Positions 42,230-54,000 of a stretch of 64,000 bases of DNA are shown here, piece after piece. The DNA is from Corythucha ciliata. Lineage: Eukaryota > Arthropoda > Insecta > Hemiptera > Tingidae. Below the pieces are notes generated by a model. It was not told the origin of the DNA. It did no database searches and worked only from the letters and a program-made list of their open reading frames with translations. The stretch is from the NCBI GenBank assembly GCA_038030265.1, contig CM075939.1, positions 48,775,253 through 48,839,252 on the forward strand. Reading direction: 5' to 3'. The position numbers and the translations under genes were made by a program. Position 1 is the first letter of the stretch, and each line of letters opens with the position of its first letter.

Positions 42230-43346
42230 AGGCCGCCATTTAACGCTTTTTCTTAATTTTATCCGCAAATTAGCGCATTTTACTCATTTAGCCGTGGATT
42301 ACCGATTTTGTTCACTTTCAGCCACAAAGTTGCCTTCAGAAGTCGCGAATTAGCGTTTTTCCACACTAATCAGCGCTTCTTCTCAACTTGAAACGGTGAA
42401 TGAGCGATTTTTGACACTTTATCCGTGAATCCGTGATTTTAGCCAGCTAAAGAGAGATTTTATCCAATGTTCCTGCGAATTAGCGATTTTTTCACTCCTA
42501 GCCATGAATTAGCGCTTTTTCTCAGACTGAGACGCGAATAGCTGCGTTCTGAATGAGCCGCGAATTTATGTTTTCGTAATTTTAGGCGTAAATTAGCGCT
42601 CAATTCGCTGCATTTCCGACAATTGCCTTGTCAATTGGCGAATGCAGAAAACTGATTAGGTGGAGGAGAATTTCGACAAAATGACAACATGGTCCCCTTC
42701 CTCAACTCCAGGACGGAGGGAACCACGAGATTTTCTTCGTATTTTTGTTTTTTTTCTGTAACTCGAACGATACAGTTTCTATCACACATTGGCGGAAAAA
42801 CACCTATCGTGGCGCGGGGCGGAAATCTCTAGGAGGCCTTTTAATTAGTCTCTAATTAAACTAGGAATATACTTTTTAGCAGCACTGTAGTACATACTTT
42901 TCTCAATTTTAGGAAATTCCCTCCTAAAACTGCGAATGTGCGTTTTCTCAATTTTATCCGTGCATTAGCTCATTTTCTCATTTTTTGCTGTGAATTGGCG
43001 CTTTTTATAAGTTCTTAGCCGTGAAGTAACCTCAAGAATCCGCAAAGTGGGTAGCGTTTGAGTGCTCATTCCCAATTTTATCCGCAAATTAGCAATTTGT
43101 CTAAAATTAAGCTGTGAATTGGCGCTTTTCTCCATTTAAACACCAATATTCGTGTTTTTCTTTATTTATTACCCGCGAATTAGCGCTTTTTGTCAATTTT
43201 ATTCCCAAAGTTGCCCCAGGAATCACCGAGTTGGCGTTTTATCAATATCAGCTGTGGATTGGCGTTTTTCTCCCAATTTTAGCAGCGAATTAGCACATTT
43301 TCTCATTTTCAGCTGAGAATCGGTGCTTATTATAAACTCCTAGCCG
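42230..43346 (+). repeat. R1 array, paralogue of 31260-31935/36092 onward
   Basis: Matches the TTC36-intron R1 block in order and wording. At 43152 it is continuous where the other copy carries the Polinton-like element. It is itself interrupted at 43347 by a LINE. Confidence 0.85.
42718..42838. mobile_element. MITE-like module, copy 3
   Basis: Third copy, about 120 bp, between R1 units and followed by TCTCTAATTAAACTAG. It lies in the duplicated R1 block at the position corresponding to copy 1. Confidence 0.6.
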
Positions 43347-43551
43347 GGGAGGCGTATCACTGGGCGCGGAAAGAATACAAAAGTGCGATTCGGAGAGAGA
43401 AGAGAAAGTCGTGGAGGAGCTTTTGCGAAGAGGTAGAGAGCACGCGGGAGGTGGCGAGACTTAACCGCATATAGTTAAGGAGGATAGCTGGCAACTTCTG
43501 GGCACAATTATTGAGCCGTCAGGTGAAGTAGTAGTAGAAAGTAGGGAAATT

Positions 43552-44454
43552 TTGGAGTCGTTATTAAGCGCGCATTTTCCAGGTTGTGAGAAGGAGGAGG
43601 TTGTGCCCAGCCAGCATAGAGCGGAACATGAAGGAGCGATGAAAGAGAGCGACGCTATTATTAATAGAGAGCGCTTCAGATGGGCCCTAAAGTCGATGGG
43701 CCAATATAAAGCACCGGGAATCGACGGGGTATACCCATGCATGTTGCAGAGGGCCGGAGGACGAGCGCAGGAAAGGATAAGGAGACTCTTCGTCACATCT
43801 CTGGCGACGGGGCAAGTACCAACGCCATGGAAAAGGGTGAGAGTATCGTTCATACCTAAAGGTGGAGGGAAGCATGATAGGACCGGAAACTATAGGCCCA
43901 TAAGTTTAAGTTCGGTAATGATGAGGTTGATGGAGAAGACGCTAGACGGGTATATCCGGGAGGGCATAGGTAAAAGCAGACCATATCATCCGAGGCAGCA
44001 TGCTTATATAGCGGGGAAATCGACAGAGTCGGCGTTGCAAGAGCTAGCAGGGAAGCTGGAGGATACCATAGCCCAAAAAGAATACGCATTGGTTTTGTTC
44101 CTGGACATAGAGGGAGCATTCAACCAGGTCACTTTTCAGTGTATAGTGGAGGCTTTGAAAACCTTTCGGGTGAACCCGATGGTGGTTAGATGGATTAGTC
44201 ATGCTCTGAGGCATAGGTGGATTAGGACAGAGTTAGGGGGAGAAACGGTAGAAAGGAGGGCAAAGAGAGGAACTCCGCAGGGGTCTAGCCTCTCGCCCCT
44301 CTTATGGATAATAGTGGTAGACGAACTAATTAGATTAATGGAGGAAAATGGCTTCTATATGCAGTTTTTTGCGGATGATGGAGCCATCGTGGTTAGAGGG
44401 AAGGTATTGTCGACACTTTTTGAACTTATGAGGCAGGCGATTAGTAGCGATTAG
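43552..44454 (+). pseudogene. LINE reverse transcriptase, N-terminal frame
   Basis: Carries the RT blocks in order: KAPGIDGVYPCML, RVSFIPKGG, NYRPISLSSVMMRLMEK, LFLDIEGAFNQV, GTPQGSSLSPLLW and catalytic FFADDGAIV. The enzyme copies its RNA at a nicked target site. The reading frame is open further upstream to a stop at about 43471. It ends just after an exact 10-bp tandem duplication (GCGATTAGTA at 44437-44446 and 44447-44456), which shifts the frame to the next ORF. Confidence 0.9.
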
Positions 44455-44458
44455 TATA

Positions 44459-45997
44459 GTGGAGGAATGGTGCGAGCCAAGAGGGTTAACCATTAACCCG
44501 AGCAAGGTGAAGCTGTGTCTGTTCACACACAAGAGGAACAGGCAGGGGCTTCAGACTTTACAGATTAGGGGCAAGGAGGTGGAGTTAACAACGGAAGTTA
44601 AGTATTTAGGGGTGTGGCTAGATCGTCGACTGAGCTGGGAAAAGCACATAAGGGAAACTTATCAGAAGGCGATGGGCACCTTTCGTCAGGTTAGAAGGGT
44701 AGTGGGGAAAACATGGGGCCTGAACCCCAAAATGACCCTATGGTTGTACACGGGGATTATCCGACCAAGGATCCTCTACGGGGCCATGGTTTGGTGGAGG
44801 GCGGCGAACAAAAAGGGAAACGCAGCTAAATTAGACAGAGTGCAAAGGCTGGCCTGTCTGGCGACCCTAGGGGCGTTCAGAACGACACCAACAAGACCGA
44901 TGGAGGTAATGCTAGGACTAAAACCCTTAAGCCTTGAACTGCAGGCACGGGCTATGGAAACGGCATACAGATTGGACTGCATGTCAGGGGAGGTAGGAAA
45001 CGGGGGGATACGAGAACACATGCGCAGAGTGGCACCGTCCACGGGCATGAGATCGGATCAAATGGTTAAGCAAGGAGACTTTGTAAAGACGATCGTGGTC
45101 AAACTATCCCGGGAAGCCGGGCAAGGGGGTGATACAGAAGAGATTAAGTGTTTTACGGACGGTTCAAAAATTGGAACCGGGAAAGGGAAGGCGGGTTCAG
45201 GCATATACATCCCCGGAATGGGGGTGGAAGAGAGCCAGACGTTGGGGAAATACGCGACGGTGTTCCAGGCGGAGGTTGCGGCCATAGAGGCTTGTGCAAT
45301 CGAACTGAGACGGAAAGGCGTGACAAATAAGCGAATAACGATATACTCGGACAGCCGAGCCGCCCTCGGGGCCATTTCCAGGCCGGTGGTCAAGTCGGGG
45401 GCGGTGGGGAGCTGTAGAGCCAGTATATCTGCACTGCTGACGGAGGGTAACACGGTTAGATTAGGGTGGGTACCAGGTCATGCTGGCATCCCGGGGAATG
45501 AGAGAGCAGACAAGCTGGCTAAGACGGGGGCCATGACAGAATATGTCGGCCCAGAACCGGCGGTGGGGATAGCAAGGGAAGTAGGACTCAGTGAAATTCG
45601 GGGTTGGGCGAAAGCGGAAGCCCAGGCACGATGGGAAGCAGAAGATCACTGCAGACAAGCGAAAGAGGGCATTAAAAGGTATGATGCCAATACGACAAAG
45701 TGGCTGGTAGGGTTAGGGCGGAAGCAAACTAGAAAGATAGTAGGAATATTTACAGGGCACTTTGCAGTTCAGAGACACTTGCACATGATGGGGCTAATAG
45801 GGGACCCTACCTGTGAGAGGTGTGGAGTGGAGGAGGAGAGAACGGGTCATTTAGTGAGAGAGTGTGAGGGGTTTGCGGCAGCGAGGTTTGCTATATTTGG
45901 AAGGGACAGGTTGACCGACCTAGAATTTTCCAGGGCTCAAGGGGTCCGAGTACTGGATTTTCTGGCGAGGGTGAGGAGATTTGAGGAGCCGTGCTAG
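44459..45997 (+). pseudogene. LINE RT C-terminus, RNase H and zinc knuckle
   Basis: Continues the same polypeptide: RT thumb (GLTINPSKVKLCLF, VKYLGVWLDRRLSW), then RNase H with CFTDGSK, QAEVAAIEAC, YSDSRAAL and WVPGHAGIPGNERAD (Asp, Glu, Asp and His/Asp catalytic set). A C-terminal CERC...H...C motif follows near residue 480. All RNase H catalytic residues are present. No frame break within 512 codons suggests a young copy. Confidence 0.92.
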
Positions 45998-46100
45998 CCC
46001 CTCCGAGTCCGGGACCCATTGGGTATGACGTAGGGGCCCAATTGGTGGCCTTGGCGTCGCCGGGCTCGGCTTGGCCGGGACGGCACCCCCCCCCCCAAAA

Positions 46101-47420
46101 AAACTCCTAGCCGTGAGTTAGCCATGAATTTGCCTCAAGAATCCGCAAAGTAGAGGTAGCGTTTGAGTGCTCTATCCAAATATCATCCACAAATCAGCGT
46201 TTTTCTCCACTTTAAAAACCAATTCGTGATTTTCTAAATTTTACCCGTTAATTAGCGCTTTTTCACAGTTTCAGCCGCTTGAATCAGCGCTTTTTCTCAA
46301 TTTTATTCCCGAAGTTCCCCAAGAATCTGCAAGTTGGAGTTTTCTCAATTCCTGCTCTGTGAATTAGCCTTTTTGCCCTAAATTATTTTAGCAGTGAATG
46401 AGCACATTTCCTAATTTTTGCTGCGAATTACAGCGCTTTTTTTTCGATTTTTTCCGTAAAATTGAAATTGTTTATACCTTATTTGTGAATTAAAGTTTTC
46501 CTCCACTTTTAGACGTGAATTCACGTTTTTCTCTATTTCACGCCGTGACTCAGCGCTTTTTCTCAATTTCAGTCCCAGCCCCGAGAATTCGTAAGTTGGC
46601 GTTTTCTGTGAATTCGCACTTTTTCTCAATTTTTAAAGCAGCCAAATTGTATTAATTTATCGTAGTAGCGTGTTTCTCTATTTTTAGACTCGAATTCGCG
46701 TTGCTCTCTTTTTTATCCGTGAATTAGCGTTTTTTTTCAGTTTTAGCCGCGTGAATTAGCGCTATTTCTCAATTCAGCCCGAAGTTGCTCTCAAGAATCA
46801 GCGAGTTGGCGTTTTCTCATTTTCAGCTGTGAATTAGCGGGTTGCTTTAATTTTAGCAGTAAATTAGCACATTTTTTTTAGTTTTAGCTGTAATTTTTAG
46901 CATTTTTTCTCAAACTCCTATCCGTAGAACCGTAATTTTTCATATCTTAGCTGAGTTTTCCTCCACTTTTTTTTAGACGCGAATTCGCGTTTTTGTCTAT
47001 TTCACCCGTGAATTAGCGCTTTTTCTAAATTTTAGTCCCAATGTTGCCCTGAGAATCCATGGTTGGCGTTACTCCCTTTTAGCTGTGAATCTGCGCTTTT
47101 CCTCAATTTTTAAAGCTGCTAAATTGTAGCACTTTACACCAATTTTAACCGTGAGTTAGCGTGTTTCTTTTTTTTAAGACGCGAATTTGCGTTTTTCTCT
47201 TTTTCATCCTTGAATTAGCGCTTTTCTCAGTTTTAGCTGCACGAATTAGTGCTTTTTCCTCATTTTAGTCCCGATTTTGCCCCAACCATTCTCATCATCT
47301 GAGAATTATAGCGCTTTTTCTAAATTTTAACAGCCAGCAATTCCAATAATTTTTCTCAATTTCAGCCGCGAATCAGCGTTTTTCTCAATTTTACAAGCGA
47401 GTTTAGTTTAGCCATTCGTT
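46101..47420 (+). repeat. R1 quasi-periodic repeat array
   Basis: Resumes the block interrupted by the LINE; to about 46480 it aligns with 36285-36615. Beyond that, further forward units of TTTTTCTCAATTTTAGCCG type. Confidence 0.8.
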
Positions 47421-48057
47421 CTCATCTTATCTGTTCAAAAACCCCGATTTTATCATCTTTAAGCTATTCGAAGGCCCCATCTGAAGTTTAAGTAGAGCAA
47501 AGCTTACGAGTTCTGAATCGCCCCCCCCCCCTTTAAGCAAAACGTGAATCCGCGTCATTGTTTAAGTATACATTTACAATATCCACCGTCTGTTCGGCCC
47601 CCCCCCCCCTGATAGTCACGCCTATAGTAGCCCCGCGAGGGCTAGAAACGGCCCGGGCTGCGTGAGATGGTCTCCTGGCTTCACTGTTGAATTCCCCCCC
47701 CCCCCTGCATTCGCTACACTGGGAAACCAAGCCGAGTGAATGATCGTAATGCGATCTGATGTGGACCTCACACTCACAGGTGATACGCGAAGGAATTGGA
47801 CACACGTTGTGCCATCGCTTTATTTTCATACAGACACACTCAAGTAACGGTTTTGTAGGTTCGTGGTTGGTCTAAGTTTCAATGTTATAACCCCTTCCTT
47901 CACCGAGAATAAAGTTATTCCAACTAGTCTCAGAAAGAGCGATAATGAGGGGGGGGGAGAGAGGAACAGAGACGTTGTTCGTATAACTTTGTTCCTGCGG
48001 AAACCCACGTTTAATTAGAGTCCGTCAGTTAACTATATACCGCAGCCACGGCTATGA
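47421..48057. other. Downstream of the GPCR gene
   Basis: C runs at about 47521-47530, 47600-47609 and 47694-47705. A minus-strand AATAAA at 47818-47823 could end the GPCR transcript. Nothing else recognised. Confidence 0.4.
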
Positions 48058-51000
48058 TTAAAAAGTGGGGTTCCTCCTGGTCTTCTAAAAAAAAAGAAGA
48101 AGAAGAAAAAAAGGAATTGGAAAAGTTTATTTGGATCGCCCTTGACCTTGGCGGTGCGCTTCGCCCCTAACCCCTCACCTTACAGACAAATGGAGTGGTT
48201 TGAACGTTGTTCTATGCATACTAAATAACCCTGGTGATTAATATTATCGCTTTTTAAAAAATCTTACCGATATCGTGGTGGCGGAGTAGGAATTGGCTCT
48301 TGGGCGGAACGTCGCGTATTGCCATCGTCTTTTTATTTGAGCTATAACTTCGCCGTTGCAAAAACAAAACAACGTGGCTACGCATAGACCCTTTTTGTTG
48401 ACGGAAAACAAAAGTCAGTATTTTTTAAATTGAAAATTTTTAAATCAAAATTTAATAATTTGTGCGGTTACTTGAAACGATGAAGTGATCGCCGAGACGA
48501 TCTCATAGGTTGTCTCCCAAGGGTGACGACTCGGTGGTCGAAATGGCGTGAGCAGATAATTGAGCCCCAGCAAGGGCAACAGAAGGAGAACGGCTCGAAG
48601 GGCTTGAAGAAGCGACGTCGAGGGTCTGCCACTGTCGCCGGGGCCTCCGCGTAATTTACCGACGACGACTCGTACGATATTACAGAGGAAGACGAGGTTG
48701 AGTATCATTGAAGTCGCTACGAGGACTATGAGTACTGTTCGCGATGGATCCGATTCGTCGATCCAGCACCTTTTTGGGGATAAAAAAAACAAAATATATT
48801 AGTACATTTGGAAACTTTAAAACCACAACTGGTCGCGGGGCACCCATTCTCCTTGAACAAAATTTTACTGAACCATCCGAACCCCCTTCCAATCTTTAAC
48901 TTGAAATATAAAAGGCTAAGAAAATTCCTACGAGGCCGGGAAGAAGATTTTTCGGGATTACAGAAATGGTAAAGTGAGGAGAAGTAGGGCTTTATCATCG
49001 AGAGAATAAGGCTTTCCCGCCCACCCATTCCGCACTCCGCCCGCCAAAAAAAAAAAAGAAGCAATGAGGAACAATCTCCTCCCCTACAATCTACCTATTC
49101 ATTCCTACGAGCTACGCCCCGAAAATTGAATCTAAAAGGATATTTTTTCCTAAAAGAATCTTGCTCTTTAATCTCTTCACCCATACCCTTCCCACTGTAT
49201 TACAACCACTACGATGGATAACAACATTCGAAAATCCCAGACTTTTAATCAGAAAGAACGCTGTGTAGGGCATAAAAAGATCATCACAAGATTATCCTGC
49301 CACGGTAAATAAGGCAAAAGTGGTTCATTTCACCAAAAAACTCCCGTGGTTGCGAGACGGTATCGGGTTTAACGAAGGGGGAGAGGGCACGCTATTACAA
49401 ACATGAAAAAAAAAAAAAAAAAAAAAGAAACTCGGCAGGCCCTTGAATAAAACATTCCCCTTACTGTCTGGTGTCTCCGTATACGAGGCGAATCGTTAAA
49501 TACAGAGCGGTGAATATGAATGGAATGGTCCACGATGTCACCATGAGGATTTTGACGAGTTTCTGCTCTGACGTGAACGCCGAAACGAGCAAAGTATGCA
49601 AATAGAGACCTTCGGCGAGCATCCAAGCGTAGCTACTCAGAAGGAAATAGTGAAGGACAACGTGAAGAGCTTGACACCACAACTGTTGACATTTCAAAGT
49701 TTAATGAGGTCTTCAACAAACGTCAATTAATAATGGAGGAAAGGCTTTGATAGTGCGCACTCGAGACAATAAAGGGGCGGATTAAATTTATAATTGACAA
49801 TTAGCGCTTTTGGCTATTCGAACATTTCGCTGTAATAAACCGGGATTTTTTTTGTTTATTTCTCTTCAATTTATTTTTCCCCTGAGTAAGCTTCTTCCTA
49901 TGAAAACGATTTGCCCCCCCCCCCCCCAAGTGAAGCGAAAAGAGAACGAGAGAGAGTTTACGAGATCACAATGTTGATCCCCTTGAAGCTAAAAACGCGA
50001 GTAGAAATGTAATGACTCAATTGAAGCGAAGAAGAGAGAAAAATAGATTGGCGCATTTTCATCGTAATGAACGAAAGATGTTGGGGGGGGGGGGAGAGGG
50101 CGGAATTCAAGAAAACCCTCCGTCTCTCTAGTCGTTAACAAATAAAAAAAAACCTTTATTCAAGCAATTACCTACCTCGTTCTCGAGTAGAACATCAGGA
50201 TTGGGAATGACGATTCTGTACCAAAGAAGCCAGAAGAAATTGTTAAAGGCGAACGAAGCAAACAGGTTCATGTGAAGAGTGTTCCTTGGGCATCGCAGCG
50301 ACCTGCGTTGAAAAAATAGCAACGAAAACAAATTCTGTTAATACGACGGCTTGTGTAAGTGACAGAATGCTATACAGGCATCACTATAAACCCGTAGGAT
50401 GTACTTGTCAATATCTAAATTTCCGCTCAATTGATAAGTCTCTTTGCCTGTCGAATTGCACGAATTTCTCCTACATTTTCCATCATGATCTTGACAGGCG
50501 GTATATCTTACCAGTTTACCAGTGGGAAGCCAGTGCCATACTCGTATAACCCAAGTGGAAGGGAGGGGGGGTATTAAAATCTTTGAAAAACTTTTTCCGT
50601 ACTTTACATAGAAGTTTGGATAAAATCGATGGGTGTGCAACAGAATGCAAGTTATGCAAAAACCAGCAAGACCATTCACGATGGCTGGGGTGGAATAAAG
50701 CTGACGGGAATATAAATTATTCCCGCCAACGCGTCGCTCACCACATTCCAAGCTAAACAATATTGAGTTCTACATGTTTACCGGCCGGCTAGACGCTGGC
50801 ACGGAGGATGGATAACATCGACTTTGCCCTGGTTTTTAGCCTGGGGATCGCACAAAACCTGTGGAAAGTGACAAAGTGATAAATGAGTGGCAATGGAAAC
50901 TGAAAAAAACAGCACTGTACCGCACAGTACTGTACCGCAGACTTTGTGGGGCAGCTGGCCACTTCTAGATACCATCAATAAGTTAAAATCCATCAGCAAC

Positions 51001-54000
51001 GCCACGTTTATCTCCAAAATGTTCAGCAATAAACCAATTTCCCGGATTTTGCCCTCTAAAATACCAATTTCGCGTTTCTTTTGTGCTGAAGACCCTATTT
51101 CGCGGTGTGGCCTAATTCAAAAGCCACTTTTTGTGGTTTTCGCAACCTAAAAACCCATTTTTGCCGCTCTGCCTCATTAAAAAAACTATTTCTCAGATTT
51201 CGATCACTAACAATAAGACACCAATTTTCCTAATTTTCCTTGCTGAAAAATTAACCATTTTCCTAGTTCTGGCTCACTGAAAAACTAATTTCTCCAATTT
51301 CGCTCTTTAAAATACCAATTTTTCGGATTTTTGTAAATATGTTTGGGTGAATCAATTCGGATTGGTCTCTGAATTGGGTGATCCAGGAAACAAAAATCCC
51401 AAAAATTGGTTTTAAAGTGAGACAAATCCGATAAATTTATGTTCGAAATGCCACGTTCAGGGCAAAATTAATGCCAAACGCCTCTCACCAAGAGGAAATT
51501 TTACGGTGAAATAGTCCATTTCAAAAAAAACTTGTCAGTTTCACGAAGAATTCGTCAATTTCCAAAGGAAAACCAAATTTTAGCTGGATTGTTTCCAGTA
51601 GTGATTTCCAGAGTAATTTCCCGGGTTTCACTTACTAAAACCCCAATTTCGGTCTAGCTGAAAACCATTTTCGCGGGTATGATTCACTATAATTGAACCA
51701 ATTTCCTTGATTTTGCTCACTAAAAAACGGCATCGTGACACTTTGCAGGTCTGTGTGAGTTTCTGACGATTAACTCTGTTCGTCTTGATGATGAAAGGGT
51801 CCTAAATTTTGAGGGGGCTAAATTACCGAAGTTTCACTGTCTAAGCTGTTTAGCTCCAAAAATATCACTTTCCAAAGGGACAATTTATCAGTTTTTGTTC
51901 AGAAAATTTTGAATAGAAGGCTATTTATAAACGACAGTTTTCCAGCGGAAAAGTTTTCGACGGATAGTGGCAGTTTCTGTGCAAATTTGGTAGCTGACCA
52001 TAAATTGACGATTTCCTGTTCCGGATCCCCGAATGTGCAAAAATGCAATGGTGCATCTTCCCCAGTGAAGCTGCCCAACCCTAGATCAAGGGTTACGCCC
52101 CTAGCTTGATAGCTTGGAACTTTACTCTGTTTGGAGCACTGCAGTGGTTCGACCTCTTTTGTAGATGGACCTCATTTTGTGGTTGGACCCTTGCTGTGGT
52201 TGGACCTCCTTCTGTCGGGGCACAGGCCCAACAATGGCAAATGTTGGTGACCCTTCCACCAGCCAACTCTCGGCCACAGTTACCCAAGGTACTAGGACCT
52301 AGAGAACCAGTGACCACCGCATCTCATCATCACTGCCGCGCTCTCATCGTCGACTTCGCTCTCCGAGCCACTACCAGACCGCCGCTTGTTCCCGTCCGCG
52401 GAATCTCTGAGCTCTAAGTCCCGGTGCCCCCCCCCCCTTTTCCGAACAATACGGGTATCACTCTCCACCTCACATTTTACCTGTAAAACTCCCCACCACC
52501 AAGCGGTCCACACCGGTAACGTGTCAGTTTTGACCAGCTGGGCACGGCTGACGGGGGAGTGGGGTGGAGATAACCAGGACCTGCACGTGCCGGGTCACTT
52601 CCCGGCCGCTCAGTCCGGCATTCCCGGTACTGCGCCCTAAAGGGCGTTCCACCGGGGCGGGAAGAAGGCACAATCCTGGTTGGACCTCCTTTTGTGGTTG
52701 GACTCATGTTGGACCCTTGCTGTGACTGGGCCACTTTTTTTTTACTTCATTTTTTTGTGGTTGAAGCCTTGCCTTGCCTTGTTGGTTGCGGTTTGGAGCT
52801 TTTTTTTTGTAATTCAGAAAGCTGTCGATTATGTGCACACCGTGTGCAGGAAATTCGTGCGGATCTCAATGCAAAGCCCTGTACTGTCCTCAGATGGAAA
52901 GAATGCAGTTGAATAAATTCCCTCTATACTCTCAAGCTACTACCCTTTTGCGTGTTTATGCTGACGGGCAGGACGGTTTTGGGGGGATGTGACCTTCAGT
53001 GTGGTCATACGCCTGCGTGCGGTGGCAGTCATCTGACTCTGACTCATCGTCTCATTCATTTCATTTTTTTCATTCGTGTTGTAACGTGTTCAGTGACTTC
53101 TAACGTTCGAGCACAGAGGATTTGGATTGAGATAGGCGCTAACTGCTCAGCTTTCCAGCTTTGATTCTTGCTGTTCTGCTTTTTATTAAATATTTTTTTT
53201 ACACCTAACTATTTTTCAATAAGTTTAACTATTTCGTTTATTTTTTTTTTAATTATGAAAATAAAATCAGTCAACCTTTCCGTCGGTCCAAAGCGGATTG
53301 AGCACGTCCTTTATTTTACTTTCCTTTCGCTGGCAACTTCACGAAATGGCTTCCGCATCCACTCGAAAAAAGGGTAAAAGCCAGGGGCGGATTTAATGTA
53401 AAATGTTTAGAGGGGCTTAGCCCTGAGCTCATGATCCCTCCCACCTCTCGCAGATCAAGTCAAATCCCAAATTTTGTGGATTTCTGCTCTCAGAACGAAT
53501 TTCAAAGGTTTTCCTCGCTCAAAACGCCAATGTCACAGAATTGACTCCCTAAAAAGCCAATTTGCACCGGGTTGACTATTCATGAATGCAATTCCGCTCA
53601 TTAGACACTTTCGATGTCCAAATATCACGGATTGAACACACCGCAAAAACCAATTCCGTGGTTTTGGCTACTTCAATAACAAAATTTGCCGGTTTGGCAC
53701 TTTTTGAGACCAAATTTGTCGGGTTTCGTAAGTCAGAAACCAATTTCATGGGGCTGGCTCCCTTAAGACAAGCCAATTTAACGGGATTTCACACCTTTTT
53801 AGAGGATAAATGAGCGTACTGGCTCATTTTAAAGAGAAATTTCACGGCTCTGGCTGTTTTTAAAAACAAAATATCGCAGGGTCCAGACGCGGATCCAAGA
53901 TTTAGTCAAGGGAGAGCGGCTTATGTAATTGTGTACTTCGCTCTAATAAAAATAGCTTGCTATAAATTCACTGCCTATTACCACCTTAAAACACCTTAAA

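Larger units (their letters stand above)
43347..46100 (+). mobile_element. 5'-truncated LINE with RT and RNase H
   Basis: About 2.75 kb of GC-rich sequence in AT-rich repeats. It is flanked by AAACTCCTAGCCG at 43334-43346 and 46101-46113, and ends in a C run and a short A tail. The paralogous site at 36273-36285 is uninterrupted. It carries the linker before RT, RT, RNase H and a terminal zinc knuckle; the endonuclease and ORF1 are missing. RT plus RNase H indicates the I/R1/LOA side of LINE diversity. The only coding defects seen are one stop (about 43471) and a 10-bp tandem duplication. Confidence 0.92.

Noticed and set aside
50338..50760. ORF with VWHWLPTGKLVRYTACQ, resembling the end of a class B hormone-receptor ectodomain
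   Set aside because: The TM1 exon at 63043-63134 joins directly and in phase to TM2 at 50302, so this segment lies inside the intron. The rest of the ORF has no receptor features.
52106..52734. Overlapping Trp/Pro-rich ORFs on both strands
   Set aside because: They coincide with the TTGGACC patches and the GC-rich core; no domain pattern.
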